DNA of 64,000 nt from Stenotrophomonas nitritireducens (GTDB lineage: Bacteria; Pseudomonadota; Gammaproteobacteria; Xanthomonadales; Xanthomonadaceae): the NCBI RefSeq assembly GCF_001700965.1, contig NZ_CP016756.1:2408501-2472500 (forward strand), read 5' to 3'. Under the pieces are notes generated by a model that saw only the letters and a program-made list of their open reading frames with translations, had not been told where the DNA came from and ran no database searches. The translations under genes were made by a program, and so were the position numbers. Below, piece after piece: positions 39,401 to 48,649 of the stretch (positions within the stretch are counted from its first letter, which is position 1; each line of letters starts with the position of its first letter).

Positions 39401-39858
39401 CCATCACCTTGCCGCGTGTGCCTACACCCACGGCGCCGGTGCCGGCCCCGCGTCAACAGACGGCATTCGGAGGCGATGACTCGCTGGCCGGCATGCGTGT
39501 GCTGTGCGTGGACAACGACCAGGAAATTCTCGACGGCATGCGTGCCTTGTTGGGCCGCTGGAAGGTGGAAGTGATCGCCGCCAGCACGGTTGACATGGCG
39601 CTGGAGAAATTGAGCGAGCAACCCGATGTGATGCTGGTGGATTACCACCTGCACGACCGGCTCGACGGCCTGGATACCCTGGTCGCCCTGCGCGAAGCCG
39701 CGCAACGGCCCTTGCCGGGTGCGCTGCTGACCGCCGATGGCCGGGACGAGCTCAAGCGCATGGCCCGCGAGCGCGGCTACCGCGTACTGACCAAGCCAGT
39801 GAAGCCTGCCTCACTACGCGCCTTCCTCACCGCGTTGAACGATCCACGCCGCCGCTAG
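36418..39858 (+). CDS. symporter-domain hybrid sensor kinase (CrbS/MxtR-like)
   Basis: A 1,146-residue inner-membrane kinase. Residues 1-500 form a sodium/solute-symporter module of about 13 membrane segments. A PAS domain (about 640-760, LENISAGVSVVDPEMRLTAWNRRYQQMFGY), a coiled coil, HisKA with His791 (LAAISHDVLQPLNAARL), HATPase (N box QNFMANALRYTRSG, G boxes DTGPGIP and GLGLGLSI) and a C-terminal receiver with Asp1075 (VMLVDYHLHDR) follow. TTG 36418 is the only start after an in-frame stop at 36397, and GGGA lies 8 bases upstream. Relatives CrbS/MxtR work with a LuxR-type partner to control acetyl-CoA synthetase; the regulator, acs and actP are all within 12 kb. Confidence 0.9.
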   Translation: MVSSWILLLVSLCYAALLFGVAWWGDRRPLYPDRPWLRPVVYSLALAVYCSSWTFYGAVGSAVRYGIGYLPIYLGPLLLLIFGWRIIERLALIARSENVVSIADFISSRFGRSRRLAALVALIALIGVVPYLALQYKAVAMSLQVLTGDAAGKGLLTDPALYVALLMALFAILFGTRQVDATEHHYGMMLAIAVESLIKLLAMVAIGIFAYVWLTDRGDSVVQSARALFEGMPPVGFVSQTLLSFLALICLPRQFHVAVVECGNAGDVRRARWMFGGYLVLISLMIVPIATAGAALFGTGLASDDTLVLALPMSAGSTTLALIAYVGGFSAATGMVIVSSIALATMISNDLVMPLLLRRSGDHKEAANVASRVLWIRRMAIVLLALVAYGYYRGSNDDTMLAAYGLMAFAAVAQFAPGLLGGLYWRGASRRGVETGMLVGFLVWAYTLLLPALSHGGWLDASLLTEGPFGIGWLRPQQLFGLTGWDPLTHGTFWSLLINTVTMLVVSMRWRPDVAERLRAAPFLDPYAKRPVVAGDWPAHVKVRDLLALATRVIGDNRARRSFGEQAQLLDREFQPAAAADRVWVQFTERLLAASIGAASARLLLTSLLRGSGMDLGEVVAVLDEAGQELRFNREILSTTLENISAGVSVVDPEMRLTAWNRRYQQMFGYPDGMLYVGRPVADLIRYNAERGELGSGDTEVQINRRIGYMRAGSPHVFERTGADGKVIELRGQALPGGGYVTSYNDITDFKNAEQALLEANENLEQRVAERSQAAEAAQQSKTRFLAAISHDVLQPLNAARLFASALRDSLHETDEQRHLAERVDASLRAAEELLDGLLDVSRLDAGGLRPTITEFDASVLVRELAAQYTPVAAGRGLRLHVFARAAWVRSDRRLLRRVLQNFMANALRYTRSGRIVLALRVRGDEVELQVWDTGPGIPEHHMQQIFKEFHRYQQPFDWGEQGLGLGLSICQRISRLLDHGLNARSQPGHGSMFSITLPRVPTPTAPVPAPRQQTAFGGDDSLAGMRVLCVDNDQEILDGMRALLGRWKVEVIAASTVDMALEKLSEQPDVMLVDYHLHDRLDGLDTLVALREAAQRPLPGALLTADGRDELKRMARERGYRVLTKPVKPASLRAFLTALNDPRRR

Positions 39859-39870
39859 CAGCCGAAACGG

Positions 39871-40529
39871 TAGTGCCGAGTCATGCTCGGCAGAGGCCTT
39901 ACCGGTAGTGCCTCAACGCAGCATCGCTGCGCTCTGCCAAAACCACCCTCACCCCAACCCCTCTCCCGCAGGAGAGGGGCTTAAAGCGGAGTGCCGAGCC
40001 GTGCTCGGCAGAGGCTTCACCGGTAATGCCCCAGCGCAGCATGGATGCGCTCTGCCAAAACCACCCTCACCCCAACCCCTCTCCCGCAGGAGAGGGGCTT
40101 AAAACGTAGTGCCGAGCCATGCTCGGCAGAGGCTTCACCGGCAATGCCTCAACGCAGCATCGCTGCGCTTTGTCAAAACGACCCTCACCCCAACCCCTCT
40201 CCCGCAGGAGAGGGGCTTAAAGCGGAGTGCCGAGCCATGCTCGGCAGAGGCTTCACCGGTAATGCCCCAGCGCAGCATGGATACGCTCTGCCAAAGCCAC
40301 CCTTACGCCAATGCCTCTCCCGCAGGAGAGGGGCTTAAAGCGTAGTGCCGAGCCATGCTCGGCAGAGGCTTCACCGGTAATGCCCCAGCGCAGCATGGCT
40401 GCGCTCTGCCAAAGCCACCCTCACCCCAACCCCTCTCCCGCAGGAGAGGGGCTTAAAACGTAGTGCCGAGCCATGCTCGGCAGAGGCTTCACCGGCAATG
40501 TCCCAGCGCAGCATCGCCGCGCTCTACAG
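39871..40529. repeat. 118-bp tandem array of REP plus hairpin, about 5.6 copies
   Basis: Units start at 39871, 39989, 40107, 40225, 40343 and 40461, an exact 118-bp step each time. Every unit has a GTAG-type REP hairpin (TGCCGAGCCATGCTCGGCA), a GAGGCTTCACCGGTAATGCC spacer, a CAGCGCAGCATGGATGCGCTCTG stretch and a second hairpin (CCCCTCTCCCGCAGGAGAGGGG). Copies differ by scattered single bases only. It occupies almost the whole gap between the convergent kinase gene and mntP. Confidence 0.95.
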
Positions 40530-40538
40530 GTTCGCGGC

Positions 40539-41147
40539 TTACACCGCTCCCACAACCTCGGCTGCCGCATGCAGGTGTTCGTACAGGATCGCGCAGCCGA
40601 TGACGATCAGGATCACACCGCCGATGATTTCCGCGCGCTTGCCGACCAGTGCGCCCAAGGCGCGGCCGAGCATGATGCCGATGGTGACCATGGTCATCGT
40701 GCACAAGCCAATCACCAAGGCCACCACGCCGATATGCACATCCAGGAAAGCCAAGCCCACGCCGATGGCCATTGCATCGATGCTGGTGGCGAAGCCGGTG
40801 GCGGCCAGCGTCCAGAAACTCTTGTGCTGCTCGCCGGCCTCGTCGTTGGCGCTGTCAGCCTCGGTTTCGTCGTCGGGTTTCAGGCCGGCAATGATCATGT
40901 GCGCGCCGAGTACCCCCAGCAGGCCGAAGGCGATCCAATGATCGAAGGCCTGCACGTACTGCGACGCGGCGCGGCCCAGCAGCCAGCCGATGATAGGGGT
41001 GATGGCCTCGATGACGCCGAATATCAAACCTGCACGCAGCGCATCAAGCAGGCGTGGTTTGCGCATGGCTGCGCCCTTGCCGACGGCTGCCGCGAAGGCG
41101 TCGGTGGACATGGCGAAGCCGATCAGAACAATGGAGAGTGGTGACAT
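40539..41147 (-). CDS. mntP: manganese efflux pump MntP
   Basis: A 202-residue, six-helix inner-membrane exporter that lowers cytoplasmic manganese. Family motifs are [15 protein letters not shown] near the N terminus and [17 protein letters not shown] in the second half, with the conserved membrane Asp residues. An acidic loop ([16 protein letters not shown]) makes it slightly longer than E. coli MntP. The start [14 protein letters not shown] was chosen because an upstream in-frame extension would be read from the riboswitch. The last codons (VVGAV and TAA) are made by an AGGAGCGGTGTAAGCCGCGAA repeat element. Control is by the upstream yybP-ykoY riboswitch. Confidence 0.93.
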   Translation of the reverse strand: MSPLSIVLIGFAMSTDAFAAAVGKGAAMRKPRLLDALRAGLIFGVIEAITPIIGWLLGRAASQYVQAFDHWIAFGLLGVLGAHMIIAGLKPDDETEADSANDEAGEQHKSFWTLAATGFATSIDAMAIGVGLAFLDVHIGVVALVIGLCTMTMVTIGIMLGRALGALVGKRAEIIGGVILIVIGCAILYEHLHAAAEVVGAV

Positions 41148-41194
41148 CAGGATTACCGGGTCGGGCGGACACAAACGGCACACGCCGCGCCCAA

Positions 41195-41318
41195 CCGTAG
41201 TTGCGCACGCATGCCGCTGGTCTCGCCAACCGGGTCTGGCTGCCCACACCACGGCGCAATGGCCGAGTATGTTGATGTGGGCGCTTCCATTGCTGGAAGC
41301 AGGCTACTCCCCAAGGGA
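41195..41318 (-). ncRNA. yybP-ykoY manganese riboswitch of mntP
   Basis: Read leftward, the leader has the conserved parts of this class in order: GGGGAGTAGCC (41313-41303), ATACTCGGCC (41270-41261) and GGCGAGACC (41227-41219), with helices between them. It ends about 50-70 bases before the mntP ATG, where it can control translation or termination. In proteobacteria this riboswitch senses Mn2+ and turns on mntP, so the element and gene confirm each other. Confidence 0.9.
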
Positions 41319-41324
41319 GCGCGG

Positions 41325-41353
41325 ATTGTAGCAGCAAGCTGCGGCGGTGGCAG
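41325..41353 (-). promoter_or_regulatory. candidate mntP promoter
   Basis: On the minus strand, CTGCCA (41353-41348) and TACAAT (41330-41325) are separated by 17 bp. A start about 7 bp later coincides with the 5' end of the riboswitch. Confidence 0.6.
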
Positions 41354-41364
41354 GTCGTCCGGCT

Positions 41365-41895
41365 TGTAGGAGCGGCGTGAGCCGCGAAACCGGTGGATTC
41401 TGGGTGCCGGACACAACGCTATTCAGGAAGCTGGCTGTTGGGGGGGAGTTCCGCAAGCACGCTAGCTGCAGGTTCAGTGGTTTCGCGGCTTACGCCGCTC
41501 CTACAAAGACCGGGGGTTCATGCAGCGCTGTATGGCTGGCTGTTTGTGGGAGCGGTGTGAGCCGCGAAGCTGATGTATTCGGGTCGCCTGACACAGCGCC
41601 ATTCATGAGTCTGGCTGTTTGATGATTGCCTGGAGAGACCATCTGCTCGCCATCTGCAGGTGCGGTTGCTTCGCGGCTTACGCCGCTCCTACAAAGACCG
41701 GGGGTTCATGCAGCGCTGTATGGCTGGCTGTTTATGGGAGCGGTGTGAGCCGCGAAGCTGATGTATTCGGGTCGCCGGACACAGCGCCATTCATGAGTCT
41801 GGCTGTTTGATGATTGCCTGGAGAGAAGGCCAGCCCGCTATCTGCAGGTTCAGTTGCTTCGCGGCTTATGCCGCTCCCACAAACTGCGGGGCTTG
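41365..41895. repeat. 188-bp tandem duplication plus diverged flanking copies
   Basis: GCGGCTTACGCCGCTCCTACAAAGACC recurs at an exact 188-bp step (unit points 41481 and 41669), and a partial, more diverged third copy starts at 41857. A diverged partial copy also precedes the array at 41365-41450. Each unit carries two opposed AGGAGCGGYGTRAGCCGCGAA elements. The unit length is not a multiple of three and frames are not shared, so it is not coding. It fills the gap between the mntP promoter and the LuxR-type regulator gene. Confidence 0.9.
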
Positions 41896-41909
41896 CCTTG
41901 CCTCGGCGC

Positions 41910-42575
41910 TCAGTCTTCTTCCGGCGGCAGCACGATGGCGTCGTCGTCGATGGCCAGCTTACCGGCCATCAGCACCGCCTGGGTGCGGTTGGTCACGCCG
42001 AGCTTGCGCAAGATGGCGGTGACATGGGCCTTGATGGTGGCCTCGGAGACGCCCAGGTCGTAGGCGATCTGCTTGTTCAAGCGGCCCACGCCCAGCATCT
42101 GCAGCACGCGGAACTGCTGTGGAGTCAGCTCGCGCAGGCGCTGGCCGACTTCGCGTTCTTCATTCGGGGTGGGCGGCACGTTGTGCGCCTCGGCCGGCGC
42201 CCAGCGCTCGCCATCGAGGATGGTGCCCAACGCATGGCCGATGGTGTCCGAATCGGCGGACTTGGGGATGAAACCAAAAGCGCCATGATCGAGTGCGCGC
42301 CGCATCACGGTGGCTTCCTCGCGTGCGGACACCACCACGATGGGCAGCTGCGGGTGCAGCGAACGCAGGTGCACCAGCGCGTTGAAACCTTGCGCGCCCG
42401 GCATGTTCAAGTCCATCAATACCAGGTCGGCGTCGGGGTGCTGCTCGGCGAGCGCGTACAAGGCCTCGACGCTATTGGCCTCCAACAGCTGCACGCCGGG
42501 TATGACGCGTTGCACCGCGCCCTTCAGGGCTTCGCGGAACAGCGGGTGGTCATCGGCAATGAGCAGGGTAGGCAT
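41910..42575 (-). CDS. LuxR-type response regulator (CrbR/ErdR-like)
   Basis: A 221-residue two-domain regulator. The receiver has the acidic pair (LLIADDHPLF), Asp55 (VLMDLNMPGAQG), Thr/Ser (VVVSAR) and Lys (FIPKSADSD), all intact. The C-terminal LuxR/FixJ helix-turn-helix is LTPQQFRVLQMLGVG, NKQIAYDLGVSEATIKAHV, ILRKLGVTNRTQAV. It lies 247 bp downstream of acs in the same direction and near a CrbS-like kinase, which supports a role as the activator of acetate-use genes. Pairing with the kinase is inferred, not shown. Confidence 0.9.
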   Translation of the reverse strand: MPTLLIADDHPLFREALKGAVQRVIPGVQLLEANSVEALYALAEQHPDADLVLMDLNMPGAQGFNALVHLRSLHPQLPIVVVSAREEATVMRRALDHGAFGFIPKSADSDTIGHALGTILDGERWAPAEAHNVPPTPNEEREVGQRLRELTPQQFRVLQMLGVGRLNKQIAYDLGVSEATIKAHVTAILRKLGVTNRTQAVLMAGKLAIDDDAIVLPPEED

Positions 42576-42586
42576 GGGGGCAGGAA

Positions 42587-42815
42587 CTAGGGGACAGGAA
42601 AGTAGGAACCAGAGAGAGCTGGAGCGGTGGAGCGGTGGAGCAGGAACTAGGGGCAGGAAAATAGGAACCAGAGAGAGCTGAAGCCGTGGAGCGGTGGAGC
42701 AGGAACTGGATGAAGCGGTGGTGCAGGGAACAGTCAGAGCCTACTCCCCGCACGAACCAGGAGCGAGCGGGGCCTGCTTTGGCCCGCACTCGTTCCTGGT
42801 TTCTGTTCACTGGTT
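42587..42815. repeat. degenerate repeats related to the 158-bp family
   Basis: AGGAACYAGRGRSAGGAAARTAGGAACCAGAGAGAGCTG occurs twice about 59-60 bp apart (near 42593 and 42653), with GTGGAGCGGTGGAGCAGGAACT between and after. CACTCGTTCCTGGTTTCTGTTCACT at 42787-42811 is the inverse of the AGGAAC...CCAGAAACAAGTGAG segment, so the region can form a long imperfect hairpin like the one at 712-1168. Confidence 0.7.
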
Positions 42816-42822
42816 GCTGGCC

Positions 42823-44766
42823 TTATCTGACCTTGCGCTCTTCCACCAGCGAGGCGACCACCGACGGATCGGCCAGCGTCGAGGTGTCGCCGAGCTGATC
42901 AGGCGCGTTCTCGGCGATCTTGCGCAGGATGCGGCGCATGATCTTGCCCGAGCGGGTCTTGGGCAGGCCCGGCGCCCACTGCAGGTGATCAGGCGCGGCG
43001 ATCGGGCCGATCTCCTTGCGCACCCATGCCACCAGTTCCTTGAGCAGCTCATCGGTCTGCGCTTCGCCGGCAATCAGGGTGACGTAGGCATAGATGCCCT
43101 GGCCCTTGATCTCGTGCGGGAAGCCGACCACAGCCGCTTCGGCCACCTTCGGGTGCGATACCAGTGCGCTTTCCACTTCGGCCGTGCCGATGCGGTGACC
43201 GGAGACATTCATCACGTCATCGACGCGGCCGGTGATCCAGTAGTAACCGTCTTCATCGCGACGGCAACCGTCGCCGGTGAAGTAGCTGCCCGGGTAGGTG
43301 CGGAAATAGGTGTCGATGAAACGCTGGTGGTCACCGTAGACGGTGCGCATCTGGCCCGGCCACGAATCGCGGATGATCAGGTTGCCCTCGGTGGCGCCTT
43401 CCAGCGCTTCGCCATCGGCGCTGACCAGCGCCGGCTGCACGCCGAAGAACGGCAGCGTTGCCGAACCCGGCTTCAGGTCGGTTGCACCCGGCAGCGGCGA
43501 AATCAGGATGCCGCCGGTTTCGGTCTGCCACCAGGTGTCCACGACCGGGCAGCGTGCATCGCCCACTACGTCGTAATACCAGCGCCAGGCTTCCGGATTG
43601 ATCGGCTCACCGACGCTGCCGAGCAGGCGCAGGCTCTTGCGCGAGGTGCGCTTGACCGGCGCTTCGCCATCGCGCATCAGCGCACGGATGGCGGTGGGCG
43701 CGGTGTAGAAGATGGTGACCTGGTGCTTGTCGATCACCTCCCAGAAACGCGAAGTGTTCGGATAATTCGGCACGCCTTCGAACATCACCGAGGTGGCGCC
43801 GTTGGCCAGCGGCCCATAGACGATGTAGCTGTGGCCGGTGACCCAGCCGACGTCGGCGGTGCACCAGTAGATGTCGTCCTCGCGCAGGTCGAACACCGCT
43901 TCATGGGTATAGGCTGCATACAGCAGGTAACCACCGCTGGTGTGCAGCACGCCCTTGGGCTTACCGGTGGAGCCGGAGGTATAGAGGATGAACAGCGGAT
44001 CCTCGGCGTTCATGCGCTCCGGTTCGCACTCGGTCGGCTGGGTGTCGACCACATCGTGGAACCAGCGGTCGCGCGGTGCCTGCATGTCCACCGCGCCGCC
44101 GGTGTGGCGCACCACCAGCACGGTTTCAACGGTGTTGGTGCCGGGCAGCTTCAGCGCGGCATCGACGTTGGCCTTCAGCGGCACTTTCTTGCCACCGCGC
44201 AGGCCTTCGTCGGCGGTGATGATCAGCTTGCTGGCGCAGTCACCGACGCGGTCGGCAATGGAGTTGGCGGCAAACCCACCAAACACCACCGAATGGATGG
44301 CGCCGACACGGGCGCAGGCCAGCATCGCCACCGCCGCATCGACGATCATCGGCAGGTAGATGGTGACGCGGTCACCCTTCTTGATGCCGAGATTGCGCAG
44401 GGCGTTGCCCAGGCGGCAGACGCGCTCATGCAGCTCGCGGTAGGTGACCTTCTGCGCCGGGCTGTCCGGGCCATCGGGCTCGAACAGGATGGCGGTCTTG
44501 TCACCGCGCGTGGCAAGCTGCCGGTCCAGGCAGTTGACGCTGACATTGAGCTCGCCGTCCTCGAACCACTTGATGCGGAAATCGTCGAGCTTGTAGCTGA
44601 CGTTCTTGATCCTGGTCGGCTTCTTGAACCAGTCCAGCCGCTCGGCGGCCTTGGCCCAGAACACATCGGGGTTTTCGACCGATTCGCGGTACAGCTGCTG
44701 GTACGTGTTCTTGTCGATCCGTGCCTTCGCGGCGAATGCGGGATCAACGGGATATACATCAGTCAT
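42823..44766 (-). CDS. acs: acetyl-CoA synthetase
   Basis: A 647-residue AMP-forming acetate:CoA ligase, the usual length. It converts acetate, ATP and CoA to acetyl-CoA. Adenylation motifs are [28 protein letters not shown] and the hinge region [35 protein letters not shown] holds Lys608, the residue that in relatives is acetylated to switch the enzyme off. The start [16 protein letters not shown] matches the family; the frame stays open upstream but without similarity. GGTGAGGG lies before the ATG. It is divergent from the DcaP-like porin gene. Confidence 0.97.
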   Translation of the reverse strand: MTDVYPVDPAFAAKARIDKNTYQQLYRESVENPDVFWAKAAERLDWFKKPTRIKNVSYKLDDFRIKWFEDGELNVSVNCLDRQLATRGDKTAILFEPDGPDSPAQKVTYRELHERVCRLGNALRNLGIKKGDRVTIYLPMIVDAAVAMLACARVGAIHSVVFGGFAANSIADRVGDCASKLIITADEGLRGGKKVPLKANVDAALKLPGTNTVETVLVVRHTGGAVDMQAPRDRWFHDVVDTQPTECEPERMNAEDPLFILYTSGSTGKPKGVLHTSGGYLLYAAYTHEAVFDLREDDIYWCTADVGWVTGHSYIVYGPLANGATSVMFEGVPNYPNTSRFWEVIDKHQVTIFYTAPTAIRALMRDGEAPVKRTSRKSLRLLGSVGEPINPEAWRWYYDVVGDARCPVVDTWWQTETGGILISPLPGATDLKPGSATLPFFGVQPALVSADGEALEGATEGNLIIRDSWPGQMRTVYGDHQRFIDTYFRTYPGSYFTGDGCRRDEDGYYWITGRVDDVMNVSGHRIGTAEVESALVSHPKVAEAAVVGFPHEIKGQGIYAYVTLIAGEAQTDELLKELVAWVRKEIGPIAAPDHLQWAPGLPKTRSGKIMRRILRKIAENAPDQLGDTSTLADPSVVASLVEERKVR

Positions 44767-45004
44767 GGCAACCCTCACCTTTGCACTTGTAACCAATGAA
44801 TGAGCCATGTCGTGGGACAGGGCCGGACACCCCAAGTGTGCCGCATCCACCCCACGTCGCGCTGCATCTTCTGTTAGACGATGGTCGAACAGACGCCTGC
44901 TTACGACTAATGGCGAATAGCCGCACGCCGCCCTCGCCGCGCACGCTGGCTGCGACCGTGCAACCGGTGCGGCCCGTTCGCCAGCCTGGAGAGAGGCAGT
45001 CCCA
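44767..45004. promoter_or_regulatory. divergent promoter region of acs and the porin gene
   Basis: This 238-bp gap must hold both promoters. I see no clean sigma-70 or sigma-54 pair. CATTCATTGGTTACAAGTGCAAAGG (minus strand) before acs is relatively AT-rich, and GTTAGACGATGG...CTTACGACTAATGG (about 44873-44911) is a candidate for the rightward promoter. Confidence 0.4.
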
Positions 45005-46438
45005 ATGAATCGAAACATCTTGAAAACGGCCCGCCGGCCGCTCGCCGCCGCGCTGTTTGTCGCGCTGGTTGCGCCAGGTATGGCGTTCGCTGAAACCGCC
45101 AAGGAAAAGGCACTGGAAGCGCGTGTAGCCGATCTTGAACGGCAGGTGCAGCTGTTGCTGTCCACCCAGCAGCAACAGCAGGGCGCCATTGCCCAGACCC
45201 AGAGTGAAGTGGTGCAGGTGCGCAGTGCACAGGCCGAGCGCGTTGCCGCGCCGGCGGTGCCGGCCGGCAAGCAGCCGATCCAGATCACCACCATCACCCC
45301 GGGCGCGGCGCCGGGCACCACCTTCAAGGTGGGCGGCTTCATCAAGGCCGATTTCCTGGCCACCCGTACCGGTGACGGCCAGCTGGCCGACGATGCCACC
45401 GGCCGCGCGCTGTACCTGCCGGGGCAGACCCCGGTGCACGGCGCAGGCGGCAGCGGCAAGGCATCGTCCGTGGATTACAACGCGCACGCCAAGTTCTCGC
45501 GCTTCAACCTGGGCGTGGACCATGTGGCCGACAACGGCGACAAGGCGGGTGCGTTCCTGGAGATGGATTTCTTTGGCAACTCACTGGGCAACCAGACCGC
45601 CACCAACACCTATGGCGTCACCGTCCGCCACGCCTACATGTACTGGAACAAGTGGCTGGCCGGCCAGACCTGGTCCAACTTCATGGATGCGGCCTCCATT
45701 CCGGAAGCCGCTGACTTCGTCGGCCCCACCGATGGCGTGGTGTTTGTGCGCCAGGCGCAGATCCGCTACACCACCGGCGGCCTGAGTGTTGCCCTGGAAA
45801 ACCCGGAAACCACCACGCTTACCGGCGCCTACAACCCGGTGACCGGCAAGTGGAACGTGCCGGGGGTGGCCAACTCCGACCGTGGCTCGATGCCCGACCT
45901 GACCGTGCGTTACGGCTGGAAGGGTGACTGGGGCACCTTCGGTGTGGCCGGCCTGGTGCGCCAGCTCAAGCTCGACAACCAGCTCACCGGCGCCGACGCC
46001 AGCAAGGTGGGCGGCGGTGTCACCGTCGGCGGCAAATGGCTGATGGGCGATACCGACACCCTGCATTACCAGCTGACCGGCGGCGAAGGTATTTCCCGCT
46101 ACATCGGCCTGGGCATCACCGCCGATGGCGGCTATGACGCCCTGCGCGACGAGATCGACCCGACCGGCGTGATTGCCGGCTACGTGGGTTGGCGCCACGC
46201 CTTCACCCCGAAGCTGCGTACCAACCTGATCTACGCACGCAGCGACTACGACAACGATGCCTCCATCACCGGCGACCTGGTGACCAAGAGCGTGCAGTCG
46301 ATCCGCGGCAACATCTTTTACACCCCGATGCCCAAGGTCGATGTCGGTGCGGAGTTGATGTACGGCGTACGCGAGATCGAGAACGGCAAGAAGGGCGATA
46401 TCAGCCGCGTGCAGTTCACCACCAAGTACAGCTTCTGA
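45005..46438 (+). CDS. DcaP-like trimeric outer-membrane porin
   Basis: A 477-residue outer-membrane protein with a signal peptide (cleavage near GMAFA-ETA), a short N-terminal coiled coil ([22 protein letters not shown]), a linker, and a barrel beginning [17 protein letters not shown] and ending VQFTTKYSF with a terminal aromatic residue. This arrangement is that of DcaP-type porins, which form trimers and pass dicarboxylates and other small anions. Next to acs and actP, it may let acetate or related acids cross the outer membrane. It is followed by a perfect 12-bp hairpin and then the DUF485-actP pair. Confidence 0.88.
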   Translation: MNRNILKTARRPLAAALFVALVAPGMAFAETAKEKALEARVADLERQVQLLLSTQQQQQGAIAQTQSEVVQVRSAQAERVAAPAVPAGKQPIQITTITPGAAPGTTFKVGGFIKADFLATRTGDGQLADDATGRALYLPGQTPVHGAGGSGKASSVDYNAHAKFSRFNLGVDHVADNGDKAGAFLEMDFFGNSLGNQTATNTYGVTVRHAYMYWNKWLAGQTWSNFMDAASIPEAADFVGPTDGVVFVRQAQIRYTTGGLSVALENPETTTLTGAYNPVTGKWNVPGVANSDRGSMPDLTVRYGWKGDWGTFGVAGLVRQLKLDNQLTGADASKVGGGVTVGGKWLMGDTDTLHYQLTGGEGISRYIGLGITADGGYDALRDEIDPTGVIAGYVGWRHAFTPKLRTNLIYARSDYDNDASITGDLVTKSVQSIRGNIFYTPMPKVDVGAELMYGVREIENGKKGDISRVQFTTKYSF

Positions 46439-46444
46439 GCCATA

Positions 46445-46475
46445 CGTTGCCGGCGGTGTGCAACCGCCGGCAACG
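46445..46475. other. intergenic hairpin after the porin gene
   Basis: CGTTGCCGGCGG pairs perfectly with CCGCCGGCAACG around TGTGCAA. No T run follows, so it may stabilise the porin mRNA or reduce read-through into DUF485-actP rather than stop all transcription. Confidence 0.6.
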
Positions 46476-46590
46476 CGCCTGAAAACGCAGCACGCCCCAT
46501 CTCCCTACCCCCACGGGGAGCACTCATGTGACCGTCAAGGCATGTTCCGCATGCCGTGGCGTTCGTATTCCCAACACCTGGAGAATTCCG

Positions 46591-46908
46591 ATGAATGCTT
46601 CCGTCGATCCCCGTGTAGAGCGGATCGCCTCCAACCCGAAGTACCAACGGTTGCGCAGCACGCGCAACAAGCTGGGCTGGTTCCTGACCATCCTGATGTT
46701 GCTGGGTTACTACGGTTATATCGGCCTGATCGCCTTCGACAAGGCCTTCCTGGCCACGCCGATCGGTGCCGGCAAGATCACCACGGTCGGCATCCCGATC
46801 GCGTTGGGCTTGATGGTGTTCACCATCGCCATCACCGGCTTCTACGTGCGCCGTGCCAACAAGGAATTCGACAAGTTGACCGAAGAGATCGTGGAGGAAG
46901 CACAATGA
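46591..46908 (+). CDS. DUF485 (YjcH-type) small membrane protein
   Basis: A 105-residue protein with a charged N terminus ([23 protein letters not shown]) typical of DUF485 and two membrane segments (about 31-53 and 68-88). It is the usual companion of acetate permease: in E. coli the order is acs-yjcH-actP. GGAG 8 bases upstream fixes ATG 46591. The stop overlaps the actP start by ATGA. Its exact role is unknown. Confidence 0.93.
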   Translation: MNASVDPRVERIASNPKYQRLRSTRNKLGWFLTILMLLGYYGYIGLIAFDKAFLATPIGAGKITTVGIPIALGLMVFTIAITGFYVRRANKEFDKLTEEIVEEAQ

Positions 46909-48626
46909 ACCACTCCGTCCTCCGATCGGGCGCGCTGCTCGGTCTGCTGATCGCCAGCGGTGCGGCCATGGCCGCCGGTGGCGACATCGGCCAGACCGTG
47001 CGCCAGCCCACCAACTGGACCGCGATCATCATGTTCGCGACCTTCGTGCTGTTCACCCTGGGCATCACCAAGTGGGCTGCCGGCCGCACCAAGTCCGCGT
47101 CCGATTTCTACACGGCCGGTGGCGGCATCACCGGTTTCCAGAATGGCCTGGCCATCGCCGGTGACTACATGTCGGCGGCCTCGTTCCTGGGCATCACCGC
47201 TGCGGTGATGACCAATGGTTACGACGGCCTGATCTACGCGCTGGGCTTCCTGGTGGGTTGGCCGATCCTGACCTTCCTGATGGCAGAGCGCCTGCGCAAC
47301 CTCGGCCGCTTCACCTTTGCCGACGTCGCCGGCTACCGCTTCCAGGCCAAGCCGATCCGCATGTTCGCGGCCTCCGGCACGCTGGTGGTGGTGCTGTTCT
47401 ACCTGATCGCACAGATGGTTGGCGCCGGTGCGTTGATCAAGCTGCTGTTCGGCCTGGACTACTGGATCGCAGTGGCGCTGGTCGGCGTGTTGATGATGGT
47501 CTACGTGCTGTTCGGCGGCATGACCGCAACCACCTGGGTGCAGATCATCAAGGCCTGCCTGTTGCTGTCCGGCGTGACCTTCATGGCCGTGATGGTGATG
47601 TGGCACTTCAACTTCAGCTTCGAAGCGCTGTTCAGCGAGGCGGTGCGGGTCAAGACCCAGATCGCGGCCAACGGCGGCAAGAATGCGGAGGAAGCGGCCA
47701 GTACCGGCTTGGCGATAATGGGGCCTGGCGGCTTCGTCAAGGATCCGATCTCGGCCATCTCCTTCGGCATGGCGCTGATGTTTGGTACCGCCGGCCTGCC
47801 GCACATCCTGATGCGCTTCTTCACCGTTCCCGATGCCAAGCAGGCGCGCAAGTCGGTGCTGTGGGCAACCACCTGGATCGGCTACTTCTACATCCTGATC
47901 TTCATCATCGGCTTCGGTGCGATCGCACTGGTGCTGACCAACCCGGAGTATGCGGACCCGGTCACCGGCACCATCCAGGGCGGCCCGAACATGGCAGCCG
48001 TGCTGGTCGGCAAGGCCGTCGGCGGCAACCTGTTCATGGGCTTCATCTCGGCCGTGGCGTTCGCCACCATCCTGGCCGTGGTCGCTGGCCTGACGCTGTC
48101 CGGTGCATCGGCGGTGTCGCATGACCTGTATTCCACGGTCATCAAGAAGGGCAACCCGGAGCCGGGTTCGGAGCTGCGTGTGTCGCGCATCACCACCTTG
48201 GCATTGGGCGTGATCGCGGTGCTGCTGGGTATCGTGTTCGAGAAGCAGAACGTGGCCTTCATGGTGTCGCTGGCCTTCGCCATCGCCGCATCGGCCAACT
48301 TCCCGGTACTGATCCTGTCGCTGCTGTGGAAGGACTGCACCACCCGCGGCGCGGTGATTGGTGGCTCGCTGGGCCTGGCCTCGTCGCTGATCCTGACCCT
48401 GCTGTCGCCGTCGGTATGGGTGGACACGCTGGGCAATGCGGCCGGCAGTGCGCCATTCCCGTACACCAGCCCGGCGTTGTTCTCGATGACGATTGCCTTC
48501 GTCAGCATCTGGTTCTTCTCGATCACCGACAAGAGCAAGAATGCACAGGCCGAGCGTGCCGCCTACCCGGCACAGCAGGTGCGTGCGGAAACCGGCATTG
48601 GTGCGAGCAAGGCTTCGTCGCACTGA
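46905..48626 (+). CDS. actP: cation/acetate symporter ActP
   Basis: A 573-residue sodium/solute-symporter family permease with a cleavable-looking N terminus ([16 protein letters not shown]) and about 13 membrane segments, including [34 protein letters not shown] and [25 protein letters not shown], which identify the ActP branch. It imports acetate and other short-chain acids. The ATG is inside the DUF485 stop overlap. A terminator follows after 24 bp. Confidence 0.95.
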   Translation: MNHSVLRSGALLGLLIASGAAMAAGGDIGQTVRQPTNWTAIIMFATFVLFTLGITKWAAGRTKSASDFYTAGGGITGFQNGLAIAGDYMSAASFLGITAAVMTNGYDGLIYALGFLVGWPILTFLMAERLRNLGRFTFADVAGYRFQAKPIRMFAASGTLVVVLFYLIAQMVGAGALIKLLFGLDYWIAVALVGVLMMVYVLFGGMTATTWVQIIKACLLLSGVTFMAVMVMWHFNFSFEALFSEAVRVKTQIAANGGKNAEEAASTGLAIMGPGGFVKDPISAISFGMALMFGTAGLPHILMRFFTVPDAKQARKSVLWATTWIGYFYILIFIIGFGAIALVLTNPEYADPVTGTIQGGPNMAAVLVGKAVGGNLFMGFISAVAFATILAVVAGLTLSGASAVSHDLYSTVIKKGNPEPGSELRVSRITTLALGVIAVLLGIVFEKQNVAFMVSLAFAIAASANFPVLILSLLWKDCTTRGAVIGGSLGLASSLILTLLSPSVWVDTLGNAAGSAPFPYTSPALFSMTIAFVSIWFFSITDKSKNAQAERAAYPAQQVRAETGIGASKASSH

Positions 48627-48649
48627 TTGGATAAGTAGTGCGTAATGCA

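Noticed and set aside
39871..40529. Possible CRISPR array
   Set aside because: The 118-bp unit repeats as a whole, with no unique spacers between short identical repeats and no cas genes.
41347..42022. Three similar small frames of 63-91 codons in the 188-bp duplication
   Set aside because: Their likeness follows from the DNA duplication; the step is not a multiple of three, no RBS is seen and the frames end within repeat elements.
44767..45004. A sigma-54 promoter for acs
   Set aside because: No GG-N10-GC pair with the TGGCAC and TTGC context was found before acs.
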